Source: Gelidibacter sp035515035 (GTDB taxonomy: Bacteria; Bacteroidota; Bacteroidia; Flavobacteriales; Flavobacteriaceae). Taken from it: a DNA stretch of 64,000 nt. Made by a program: the position numbers and the translations under genes. The notes below the pieces were generated by a model. The model was not told the DNA's origin. It searched no databases and worked only from the letters and a program-made list of their open reading frames with translations. How positions within the stretch are numbered: position 1 is the first letter of the stretch; every line of letters starts with the position of its first letter. The stretch is from assembly GCF_035515035.1 (NCBI RefSeq), contig NZ_DATJCA010000068.1, positions 1 through 64,000 of the forward strand, written 5' to 3'. This document shows positions 43,101 through 50,253 of this stretch, in pieces.

Positions 43101-44321
43101 TTAACGAATAATTTCAGTTTCTATAACAATTTCGCTTAATAAGGTTCTGTGAACTGGACATCTTGAGGCAATTTCCTTTAATCGTTCTTGCTGTGCATCA
43201 TCCAGGTTACCCACAAATTTAAGTTTTTTCAAAAGATGATCAAAACGGGCCGGCTTATCCAAGCCTTGCATCAAATCTTCACTATGTTTTTTAGAATAAG
43301 TGATGTAAACAAACACTTCTTGAAGGTCCCATTTCTTTCTTTGTGCATAAAGTTTTAAAGTCATAACGGTACATGCGGCAAGTCCCGCACTTAAATAATC
43401 GTAAGGGGAAGGTCCATAATCATCGCCTCCGAAACTCTTAGGTTCATCAGCAATAAAGCTGTGATTTTCAGTTTGTATAGTGGTTGTGAAATTATTTTCC
43501 AAAAGATTCAAATGCCCTACCAACTGCTCACCTTTTGTATCCAAAATAGTATGGTTACTGGTATCGAAATAACCTTGTACCCAAGCTCCAATCAAATTAC
43601 CTACATAATTACTATCTTTTTCATTTAACAATAAATGATCGGCATCATTTAAGCTAATAAAACTCTTAGGGTGGAATGCATTAATGAAAAGTTTTTGTGC
43701 ATTATCAATGCCCACAACCTTGTCAAACGGTGCGTGCATGATCAGAAGAGGCTTTCGCAGTTTTTTTGTGATTTGTGGAAGGTCTGTTTTATCAAAATCA
43801 TCCACAAATTTTTGATTTATTTTAAAAGGTCGACCGCCAATATTCACCTTCACATCTCCTTTTTGGGCAATCTCATCAAACTGGTGTGAAAAGTGTTTTT
43901 TTACATGTTCTGTGGTTGCTGGCGCACCAATTGTAGCCACAGCTTTTACGTTATCAAGTTGTGACGCTGCTACAATTACAGCCGCACCGCCAAGAGAATG
44001 ACCAACAAGTAAAGAAGGCGCTTCATAATGCTCATTTAGATACTCATTGACTGCTAATAGGTCTTCCACATTAGCTGAAAAATGACTGTCCGCAAATTCG
44101 CCTTCACTTTGGCCCAATCCAGTAAAATCAAAACGAACCACACCAAAACCATGAGCGGTAAGCGCCCTACTAATATTTATAACTGGTTTTAAACTACTAC
44201 TGCAGGTAAAGCAATGCGCAAAAATGGCAAAGTTATTAGGTTTTTGATTCGGAGGAAGTTCCAAATAAGCTTGCAATTGAAGCCCTTTGGCATTTTGTAT
44301 ATTGAGTTTTGTACTTTGCAT
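43101..44321 (-). CDS. fusion of alpha/beta hydrolase and OsmC/Ohr-like domain
   Basis: A 406-residue cytosolic protein. Residues 1-255 are an alpha/beta hydrolase with nucleophile elbow GHSLGG (Ser about 108) and AHCFTCSSSL near the start. Residues about 265-406 are an OsmC domain with its redox Cys pair in AACTVMTLKLYA and RCPVHRTLL. OsmC/Ohr proteins reduce organic peroxides with a lipoyl or thiol partner. The fused hydrolase could free a substrate from an ester. It is the most downstream gene of the methionine-sulfoxide/oxidative damage island. Confidence 0.9.
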   Translation of the reverse strand: MQSTKLNIQNAKGLQLQAYLELPPNQKPNNFAIFAHCFTCSSSLKPVINISRALTAHGFGVVRFDFTGLGQSEGEFADSHFSANVEDLLAVNEYLNEHYEAPSLLVGHSLGGAAVIVAASQLDNVKAVATIGAPATTEHVKKHFSHQFDEIAQKGDVKVNIGGRPFKINQKFVDDFDKTDLPQITKKLRKPLLIMHAPFDKVVGIDNAQKLFINAFHPKSFISLNDADHLLLNEKDSNYVGNLIGAWVQGYFDTSNHTILDTKGEQLVGHLNLLENNFTTTIQTENHSFIADEPKSFGGDDYGPSPYDYLSAGLAACTVMTLKLYAQRKKWDLQEVFVYITYSKKHSEDLMQGLDKPARFDHLLKKLKFVGNLDDAQQERLKEIASRCPVHRTLLSEIVIETEIIR

Positions 44322-44333
44322 AATAGAATTAGT

Positions 44334-44852
44334 TTAATTTTTTACTTGAACCATTTTGCTAGGATCTACAAATCTTGAGAATTGTTGTAATAGCAATCTC
44401 AATTTTGGATTGATAAAGGTCTCACAAAAAGGTTTTTCAGGATTTTTAAAATAATAGTTTTTAAAGTTTTCTTCCGAGGATTCAAAATATTTAAATGGCA
44501 ACACTTTTGTAATCAATACATCATTGAAATGGCTTTGAAACTCCACCATTAAAGATTCCACAGTCTCCTGTTGTGCGTGATCAAATGTATAAATAGCCGA
44601 TCGGTATTTTTTGCGCATGGAATGGTTGGAGCTACTGCTGTGCGTTGACAAATGTATTTCAATTAAGGTTTGAAGCGTGATGCATCTACTATTAAAATGG
44701 ACAATAACGGCTTCGGAAAGGTCACTATTTGGTTTCGTGGAAGCCACATAACCTTGTTCTACTTTCAAAACACCAACAAGCGACTGAAAAACTGCTTCAG
44801 TGCACCAATGACATCCTCCACCTAAGGCTATTTTAGAACTTTCTCCTCGCAT
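44334..44852 (-). CDS. divergent MsrA-type methionine sulfoxide reductase
   Basis: A 172-residue MsrA-fold protein. The active-site motif reads GGGCHWCTEAVF: Cys13 is the nucleophile, but the usual Phe is His. The GHAE motif is replaced by LSEAVIVHF, YRSAIYTF is kept, and the C-terminal half differs from the other two copies. Reduction of methionine-S-sulfoxide is likely, with changed substrate or recycling. It starts 6 nt after DUF427 and 12 nt before the hydrolase-OsmC fusion, one operon. Confidence 0.82.
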   Translation of the reverse strand: MRGESSKIALGGGCHWCTEAVFQSLVGVLKVEQGYVASTKPNSDLSEAVIVHFNSRCITLQTLIEIHLSTHSSSSNHSMRKKYRSAIYTFDHAQQETVESLMVEFQSHFNDVLITKVLPFKYFESSEENFKNYYFKNPEKPFCETFINPKLRLLLQQFSRFVDPSKMVQVKN

Positions 44853-44858
44853 TAAATC

Positions 44859-45140
44859 CTACTTTTTGACCTCAACGCCTTTCCAAAACGCAACGTGGTT
44901 TTTGATAGGTTTAGCTTTTTCTGATACTTCAGGATAATACCAAGCAGCATCTTTATTCCGTTTGCCATCAACCTCGATAGTATAATAGGAAGCTTCGCCC
45001 TTCCAAGGACAATGGCTGTGGGTTTCGCTCGGCTTGAAAAATTCCTTCTTAATACTGTCATGCGGAAAATAATGGTTATTTTCGACTACTACAGTGGCGT
45101 CACTTTCTGCAATAATTTTGTTGTTCCATCGAGCTTTCAT
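44859..45140 (-). CDS. DUF427 domain protein
   Basis: A 93-residue protein that is almost all one DUF427 domain: ARWNNKIIAESDATVVVENN, YFPHDSI, HCPWKGEASYYTIEVDG and AWYYPEVSEKAKPIKNHVAFW. Function is unknown; members occur widely in redox-related contexts. It is followed closely by the divergent MsrA. Confidence 0.9.
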   Translation of the reverse strand: MKARWNNKIIAESDATVVVENNHYFPHDSIKKEFFKPSETHSHCPWKGEASYYTIEVDGKRNKDAAWYYPEVSEKAKPIKNHVAFWKGVEVKK

Positions 45141-45256
45141 AGCTATTTCTTTTTATATTTTTACTTCAACCACCGTAAGGGGTGCAATGGCTTGAGACCA
45201 TGTTGACTAAGAGTATCCTTGATTGTTTGAAACATGAAAAATTTTCAACGTTGAGT

Positions 45257-45751
45257 TTATAGAAAGGGTTGATCAAATCTTTCGTAATGGCAAGTATAGC
45301 CGTCGGGCTTTCTCAACAGATAATCTTGATGCTCAGGTTCTGCGGGCCAAAACTTTGAATAAGGTTCTAAGGTGGTTACTACTTTACCATCCCATATATG
45401 AGAACGGTTCACAATGTCAATAACTTCTTCTGCTTCCGTTTTTTCTTCTTCATTCTGAAAAAATATGGCAGAGCGATAACTTGAACCAATATCATTTCCT
45501 TGTCGGTCAACGGTGGTAGGATTATGAATCCTAAAAAAATAATCCAGAATATGCTTAAATGAGGTGACATTGGGGTCATAAGTGATTTCAATACCCTCTG
45601 CGTGACCAGGATGGTTTCTGTAAGTTGGATGCTCGTTGTCGCCTCCAATATATCCAACTTCTGTGTCCACAACTCCTGGGCGGACTCTAAACAAGTCTTC
45701 CATTCCCCAGAAACAGCCACCGGCTATATATGCTTTTTTATTAGTGCTCAT
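45257..45751 (-). CDS. msrA: peptide-methionine (S)-S-oxide reductase MsrA (GCFWG type)
   Basis: A 164-residue cytosolic enzyme reducing methionine-S-sulfoxide. Active site GGCFWGMEDLF (Cys13), GYIGGDNEHPTYRNHPGHAEGIEI with the GHAE motif, and YRSAIFF. It is a complete single domain. It lies between SelO and DUF427. Confidence 0.92.
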   Translation of the reverse strand: MSTNKKAYIAGGCFWGMEDLFRVRPGVVDTEVGYIGGDNEHPTYRNHPGHAEGIEITYDPNVTSFKHILDYFFRIHNPTTVDRQGNDIGSSYRSAIFFQNEEEKTEAEEVIDIVNRSHIWDGKVVTTLEPYSKFWPAEPEHQDYLLRKPDGYTCHYERFDQPFL

Positions 45752-45810
45752 TGTTTGTATGTTGAATTAATTATTAATTTTTATGGTTACTCTCATTATA
45801 CTGTATTGTG

Positions 45811-47373
45811 TTATGAACTACACGACAACATGGAAGAACCTACTTTGTGCCGTGCCCATTCTGGACGCTTTGCAAACCATTTTTGATGGTCAGGCTGATC
45901 TTCATAAGGCCGTTTCAACAGTTGAAATAATTCATCAATGAGTGTGTAATCTCCTTCATCTGCTTTGTCAATGGCCAATTGTGACATATAATTTCGAAGT
46001 ACATATTTGGGATTAACAGCGTCCATGTGAACTTTTCTTTGTGAATCTGAAATTGATTCTGTCAGCAGTCTATCCGCATAGCGAATAAACCAAGCATTCC
46101 ATTGTTCTCTTATTGTGTCTGATAGCTCTGTGGGATTATAAAATGCCTCGTCGATTATTATAATCCCTTTTGAAGGTTCGTCTTTTTCAAAATCACTCAA
46201 ATTCCGAAAGAAAATTGTCATATCAGTTTCTGTCAATTGCAATAGATCTTCTAAATCTTGAAACAATAATTGATCTGACTTAACCTCAGATTGTAATCCT
46301 AATTTTGAACGCATCATCTTTAAGGATTGCGATTCAAAGTCGATGGTATATTGTTCTAAAATAGCTTCGATAGCTTTCGCATCCTCAATCAACGGAAAAA
46401 GTGTATTGGCGAGCTGGTATAAGTTCCACAATCCCATATTGGGCTGATTGCCGTATCGATAGCGTTTATGCTGTCTGTCTGTAGTATTGGGTGTCCAACC
46501 AAAATCAAACCCTTCGAGCCATCCATAAGGTCCATAATCAATGGTCAGCCCCAGGATGGACATATTATCGGTATTCAAAACCCCATGCACAAAGCCAACG
46601 CGTTGCCAATGAATGATCATTTCCAAGGTGCGTTGCGTAACTTCAGCAAAAAATTGGAGATAGGTTGTTTTGGATGGTTTTCCTAAATGGGGAAAATGCT
46701 GGTTTATAGTGAAATCAACCAAGATTTTTAAATTCTTGTAATCCTGTCTTGCCGCAAAGATTTCATAGCTTCCAAATCGCAGAAAACTTGGCGAGACCCG
46801 GCTGACGATCGCGCCTTTTTCAAAATCGGGATGGCCGTCGTACATGACATCTCGCAAAACCTTATCTCCAGTCAAGGCCAATGACAAAGCTCTTGTGGTG
46901 GGCACACCTAAATGATGCATGGCCTCACTGCATAAATACTCTCTAATTGAGGAACGCAAGACTGCCAATCCATCGCCAGAACGGGAATATGGGGTTTCTC
47001 CAGCACCTTTTAATTGTACCACCCAACTTTTATCTTCATGTTCGACCTCAAACAAATTAATGGCCCGCCCGTCTCCCAACTGACCAGCCCAATTCCCAAA
47101 TTGATGCCCGCCATAACTCATGGCGTAAGGTGTGGTGTTTTCCAAAACCTTATTTCCGGTCATCACCTTTAAAAACTCTTCAGATTTGGCATCAGCCTGT
47201 GTAAGGCCTAATTTAACAAGCATCTCTGGTGACACATGCAACAATTGCGGATTAGAGGTCTGTTTTGGAGTTACATAAGAAAAACACGCTTCAGTCACCT
47301 GTCGTCTTGTGTTCTCCAAATTTGGATCTGCCGGTAATTGTGTAGTGAATTTATCTTTGATGTTGAGTTTCAT
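45811..47373 (-). CDS. selO: SelO-type protein adenylyltransferase (YdiU/UPF0061)
   Basis: A 520-residue pseudokinase-fold enzyme. Family blocks: MSYGGHQFGNWAGQLGDGRAINLFE, VVQLKGAGETPYSRSGDGLAVLRSSIREYLCSEAM (with Lys and Arg of the nucleotide site) and HGVLNTDNMSILGLTIDYGPYGWLEGFD. Studied SelO proteins transfer AMP to redox proteins and respond to oxidative stress. The frame's C-terminus ends SSMLSCSS, unlike the usual C(x)2U/C(x)2C end, but a Cys is present. Its place among Msr genes agrees with a redox role. Confidence 0.92.
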   Translation of the reverse strand: MKLNIKDKFTTQLPADPNLENTRRQVTEACFSYVTPKQTSNPQLLHVSPEMLVKLGLTQADAKSEEFLKVMTGNKVLENTTPYAMSYGGHQFGNWAGQLGDGRAINLFEVEHEDKSWVVQLKGAGETPYSRSGDGLAVLRSSIREYLCSEAMHHLGVPTTRALSLALTGDKVLRDVMYDGHPDFEKGAIVSRVSPSFLRFGSYEIFAARQDYKNLKILVDFTINQHFPHLGKPSKTTYLQFFAEVTQRTLEMIIHWQRVGFVHGVLNTDNMSILGLTIDYGPYGWLEGFDFGWTPNTTDRQHKRYRYGNQPNMGLWNLYQLANTLFPLIEDAKAIEAILEQYTIDFESQSLKMMRSKLGLQSEVKSDQLLFQDLEDLLQLTETDMTIFFRNLSDFEKDEPSKGIIIIDEAFYNPTELSDTIREQWNAWFIRYADRLLTESISDSQRKVHMDAVNPKYVLRNYMSQLAIDKADEGDYTLIDELFQLLKRPYEDQPDHQKWFAKRPEWARHKVGSSMLSCSS

Positions 47374-47391
47374 TAATTCTATTTTTTGTTA

Positions 47392-47431
47392 AGACCTGTC
47401 CGCCCCGATAGCCATCGGGACTGACAGGTCT
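47392..47431. repeat. nested palindrome AGACCTGTC...GACAGGTCT
   Basis: 9-bp outer arms (47392-47400, 47423-47431) enclose a CCGATAGCCATCGG hairpin (47404-47417). It combines two repeat families and lies between the selO start and the GNAT stop. Confidence 0.75.
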
Positions 47432-47471
47432 ACTTATATTTCAAAATGTGAGATTTTTGGAATACTAACAA

Positions 47472-47741
47472 TTAACCGATTATGGTATTCCATTTTTCAC
47501 TATTTCTGGCGACGGATTTTACATAGCCACAAACCGCAACGGCTTCATAGCCTTCATCTGTCAACTTCTCAAAAGTCTTTTCTACAAGCACTTTGCCAAT
47601 GCCTTGACCACGGATATTAAATGGCACTTCACTATAATTCAAATACATTTTTCCGTCTTTTAATGCATAATCTACCTTTGCATTCTCACCATCAACTTCC
47701 ATGGTGAATTGATGCTTGTCTTTATCGTGTATAACTTTCAT
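47472..47741 (-). CDS. small GNAT-fold N-acetyltransferase (YjdJ-type)
   Basis: An 89-residue protein consisting of the core of a GNAT fold. RGQGIGKVLVEKTFEKL binds acetyl-CoA and the end AVAVCGYVKSVARN has the family-typical Cys-x-Y-V. The start MKVIHDKDKHQFTM at 47741 fits the family; an ATG six codons upstream (47759) is the alternative. Acceptor unknown. It lies between two msr genes. Confidence 0.82.
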   Translation of the reverse strand: MKVIHDKDKHQFTMEVDGENAKVDYALKDGKMYLNYSEVPFNIRGQGIGKVLVEKTFEKLTDEGYEAVAVCGYVKSVARNSEKWNTIIG

Positions 47742-47765
47742 GTTTCTGATGTTTAACAATTGAAA

Positions 47766-48350
47766 TTACAAGGTTTTTACCTGTTCGCCAAAGGAGGAAA
47801 ACCTTGCTGGTTGGATGATTTTATCTGCATGCATTTTACGTAACCTGATTAGTTTAGGAGTTATGACCGCACTACAATAGCCTACGGTTTGGTTGTTGGC
47901 GTAATAATTTTGGTGAACATCTTCTGCTTTATGAAAAGTTTCCAATGGACTAATTTCCGTCATGATAGGTTTCTCATAAAAGGGTGCAATTTCATTGGCC
48001 ACCAATTCGGCAATCTGCTTTTGTTTATCATTATGATAAAAAATTACAGATCGGTATTGGGTTCCGACATCTGCCCCTTGGCCGTTCAATGTGGTAGGAT
48101 CATGGCTGGTCATAAAAATGATCAACAAATCTTCATAACTGATTACTGAAGGATTGAAATTTACCTGAACAACTTCGGCATGGCCAGTCCATCCAGAACA
48201 TACTTCTCTATAGGTAGGCGTTCCAGGAACCGTGCCTCCCATGTAGCCTGACACTACTTCTTGAACCCCATTAACTTCATTAAAAATTGCTTCAATACAC
48301 CAAAAGCAACCACCACCAACTGTCATTAATTCTAATTTTTTATCTGACAT
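47766..48350 (-). CDS. msrA: peptide-methionine (S)-S-oxide reductase MsrA (GCFWC type) with repeat-derived tail
   Basis: A 194-residue enzyme. GGGCFWCIEAIF is the active site (Cys14, with the second Cys three residues on), GYMGG, TGHAEVVQV and YRSVIFY are intact. The C-terminal 13 residues ARFSSFGEQVKTL are encoded by a palindrome (47769-47806) related to an intergenic repeat at 59327-59363. That suggests the native end was altered by insertion. It starts 18 nt after msrB. Confidence 0.92.
   Translation of the reverse strand: MSDKKLELMTVGGGCFWCIEAIFNEVNGVQEVVSGYMGGTVPGTPTYREVCSGWTGHAEVVQVNFNPSVISYEDLLIIFMTSHDPTTLNGQGADVGTQYRSVIFYHNDKQKQIAELVANEIAPFYEKPIMTEISPLETFHKAEDVHQNYYANNQTVGYCSAVITPKLIRLRKMHADKIIQPARFSSFGEQVKTL
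47769..47806. repeat. CAAGGTTTT/AAAACCTTG palindrome within msrA
   Basis: Perfect 9-bp ends. Read on the minus strand, 31 of 38 positions match the plus-strand copy at 59327-59364. Confidence 0.75.
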
Positions 48351-48368
48351 AACCTTTCTTATAAGTCC

Positions 48369-48827
48369 TTACACTTCCTTATTAGAAGTTTCCATTACCA
48401 AAGATTCAGAATTGACGCAATAACGCAATCCACTTGGTTCTGGTCCATCAGGAAACACATGTCCCAAATGAGCATCACACACATTACACATCACTTCTAC
48501 CCTAATCATTCCAAACGAAGTGTCTTTTTCATATTTTATGGCATTCTCCTTAATAGGCTGCGTAAAACTTGGCCATCCTGAACTGGATTTAAATTTTATA
48601 GTGGAGTCGAACAAAGGCGTATTACAACACAAACAGTTGTATTGACCTTCATCATAAACATTGCAATGAGTTCCTGATCCTGGAGCTTCAGTTCCTTTTT
48701 TTCTAGTTACCCTAAATTGCTCGGGGGTTAGTAATTCACGCCATTCAGCCTCTGATTTTTCAACTCTCTTTTCTGGTTCTGGATTTCCATTTACGGCAAA
48801 TTCCATCACATTCTTCCATGTAAGCAT
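48369..48827 (-). CDS. msrB: peptide-methionine (R)-S-oxide reductase MsrB
   Basis: A 152-residue zinc enzyme reducing methionine-R-sulfoxide. Zinc Cys pairs CLCC (residues 70-73 region) and CNVC, FKSSSGWPSFTQPI, and the catalytic Cys in LRYCVNSESL. It is the first gene of the Msr island on the minus strand and is followed by msrA. Confidence 0.93.
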   Translation of the reverse strand: MLTWKNVMEFAVNGNPEPEKRVEKSEAEWRELLTPEQFRVTRKKGTEAPGSGTHCNVYDEGQYNCLCCNTPLFDSTIKFKSSSGWPSFTQPIKENAIKYEKDTSFGMIRVEVMCNVCDAHLGHVFPDGPEPSGLRYCVNSESLVMETSNKEV

Positions 48828-48975
48828 ATCGTTTAAGTATTTTTCTTAAAGTTAAAAAATATTATATGCATTTGGTCGGGTTTTAACGTTTTGCATTACA
48901 AATAGTCGGCAATGCATCCAATTTCTTCACTTATTTTTTAGTACTTTGTTAGGAGAAATTTTTTACACCGAATTT

Positions 48976-50253
48976 ATGGCCAATATCATCGTAAAAACTG
49001 AAGATTTTGTATTCAAACTTTTTAAGGAGAACCTACCTAATACTTTTCTTTATCATAATTTCACACATACAAAACGTGTGTTGCGAAGCGTAAATGAGAT
49101 TATTGCAAATTCTGAGATCACCGCTGATGAATCCAAAATTCTCCAACTTTCTGCTTTACTTCACGATACAGGATACATCAAAACAAGAGAAGATCATGAA
49201 GAAGAAAGTGTTAAAATAGCCACCAAGTTTTTAGAGGAACAACACGTTGAAAAGCATATTATTGACGCCGTCAATGAATGTATCATGGCAACTAAATTTA
49301 AGGACACTCCAAAAACTGATCTCGAAAAAATAATCAGAGATGCTGATGCGTCCCATTTTGGTAAGGACTATTTTAACGAAGCAAGTGAGTTTTTACGAAA
49401 AGAGCTAGAATTACAAGATGTAAAAACCTTTACAACGTCAGAATGGTTGACAGAAAACATTGAAGTACTGTCTCAAAAACATCAATTCTATACTGATTAT
49501 GCCTTAAGAAATTGGCAGCAACAAAAGGAGATTAATCTAGCTGAACTTATCAAATCCAAAAGAAAAGAAAATAAGACAAAGAAGAAAGAACAAATGAAGG
49601 CGCAGTTTAAAGCTAATGCCAAAGATGCCAGTCCAGAGCGCGCCATACAATCGTTTTATAGAACTGCGTTGCGGAATCACATCAAATTAAGTGATATTGC
49701 CGACACAAAAGCGAACATCCTATTGTCAGTCAATGCCATTATCATCTCGTTAATGCTCTCCACTTTGTTCTCAAAATTTGACAATCCAGCCAATCAGTTT
49801 TTAATTGTCCCTACTATTATCCTAATGCTCTCCAGCATTACGTCTATGATTCTATCTATCATCGCGACACGGCCTAATATCACCAGCGGCGAGTTCACCA
49901 AGGAAGATGTCCAGAACCAACAAGTGAACCTTACCTTCTTTGGAAATTTCCACAAAATGAAACTTGAAGATTTTGAATGGGCAATTACTGAGCTCTTAAA
50001 AGATAAAAATTACGTCTATAGTTCTTTGACAAAAGATCTTTACTTTTTAGGAAAGGTATTGGATCGAAAATATCGCATTTTAAGAGTCACCTATACCGTC
50101 TTTATGGTGGGTATGATTATTTCTGTAATTGCTTTTGCCGTATCTTTCAAATTTTCACCAACTGCAAATTTGGATGAAGTGCTGAAATCAGAAGAACAAG
50201 CTTTAAACAATATTGCACCTCAGCAAAAAGCCTCAGAAAATTATTATTTCTAG
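48976..50253 (+). CDS. HD-domain protein fused to a Pycsar-effector-like TM domain (DUF5706/PycTM)
   Basis: A protein of 425 residues from the ATG at 48976; a TTG at 48946 extends the frame but overlaps a TACTTTG -7-like box (48942-48948), so I reject it. Residues 20-180 are an HD phosphohydrolase domain: HNFTHTKRV, LLHDTGY and DADASHFG. The C-terminal half has two close helices (about 248-268 and 275-297) and a third near 385-405, the PycTM/DUF5706 pattern. PycTM proteins kill or inhibit cells on binding cyclic pyrimidines in Pycsar defence. No cyclase gene is in the window. Convergent with the GAF gene, with overlapping stops. Confidence 0.8.
   Translation: MANIIVKTEDFVFKLFKENLPNTFLYHNFTHTKRVLRSVNEIIANSEITADESKILQLSALLHDTGYIKTREDHEEESVKIATKFLEEQHVEKHIIDAVNECIMATKFKDTPKTDLEKIIRDADASHFGKDYFNEASEFLRKELELQDVKTFTTSEWLTENIEVLSQKHQFYTDYALRNWQQQKEINLAELIKSKRKENKTKKKEQMKAQFKANAKDASPERAIQSFYRTALRNHIKLSDIADTKANILLSVNAIIISLMLSTLFSKFDNPANQFLIVPTIILMLSSITSMILSIIATRPNITSGEFTKEDVQNQQVNLTFFGNFHKMKLEDFEWAITELLKDKNYVYSSLTKDLYFLGKVLDRKYRILRVTYTVFMVGMIISVIAFAVSFKFSPTANLDEVLKSEEQALNNIAPQQKASENYYF

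Noticed and set aside
48946..48975. TTG start extending the HD-PycTM protein by ten residues
   Set aside because: The TTG overlaps a likely -7 promoter element, and the ATG at 48976 begins the family-like sequence.
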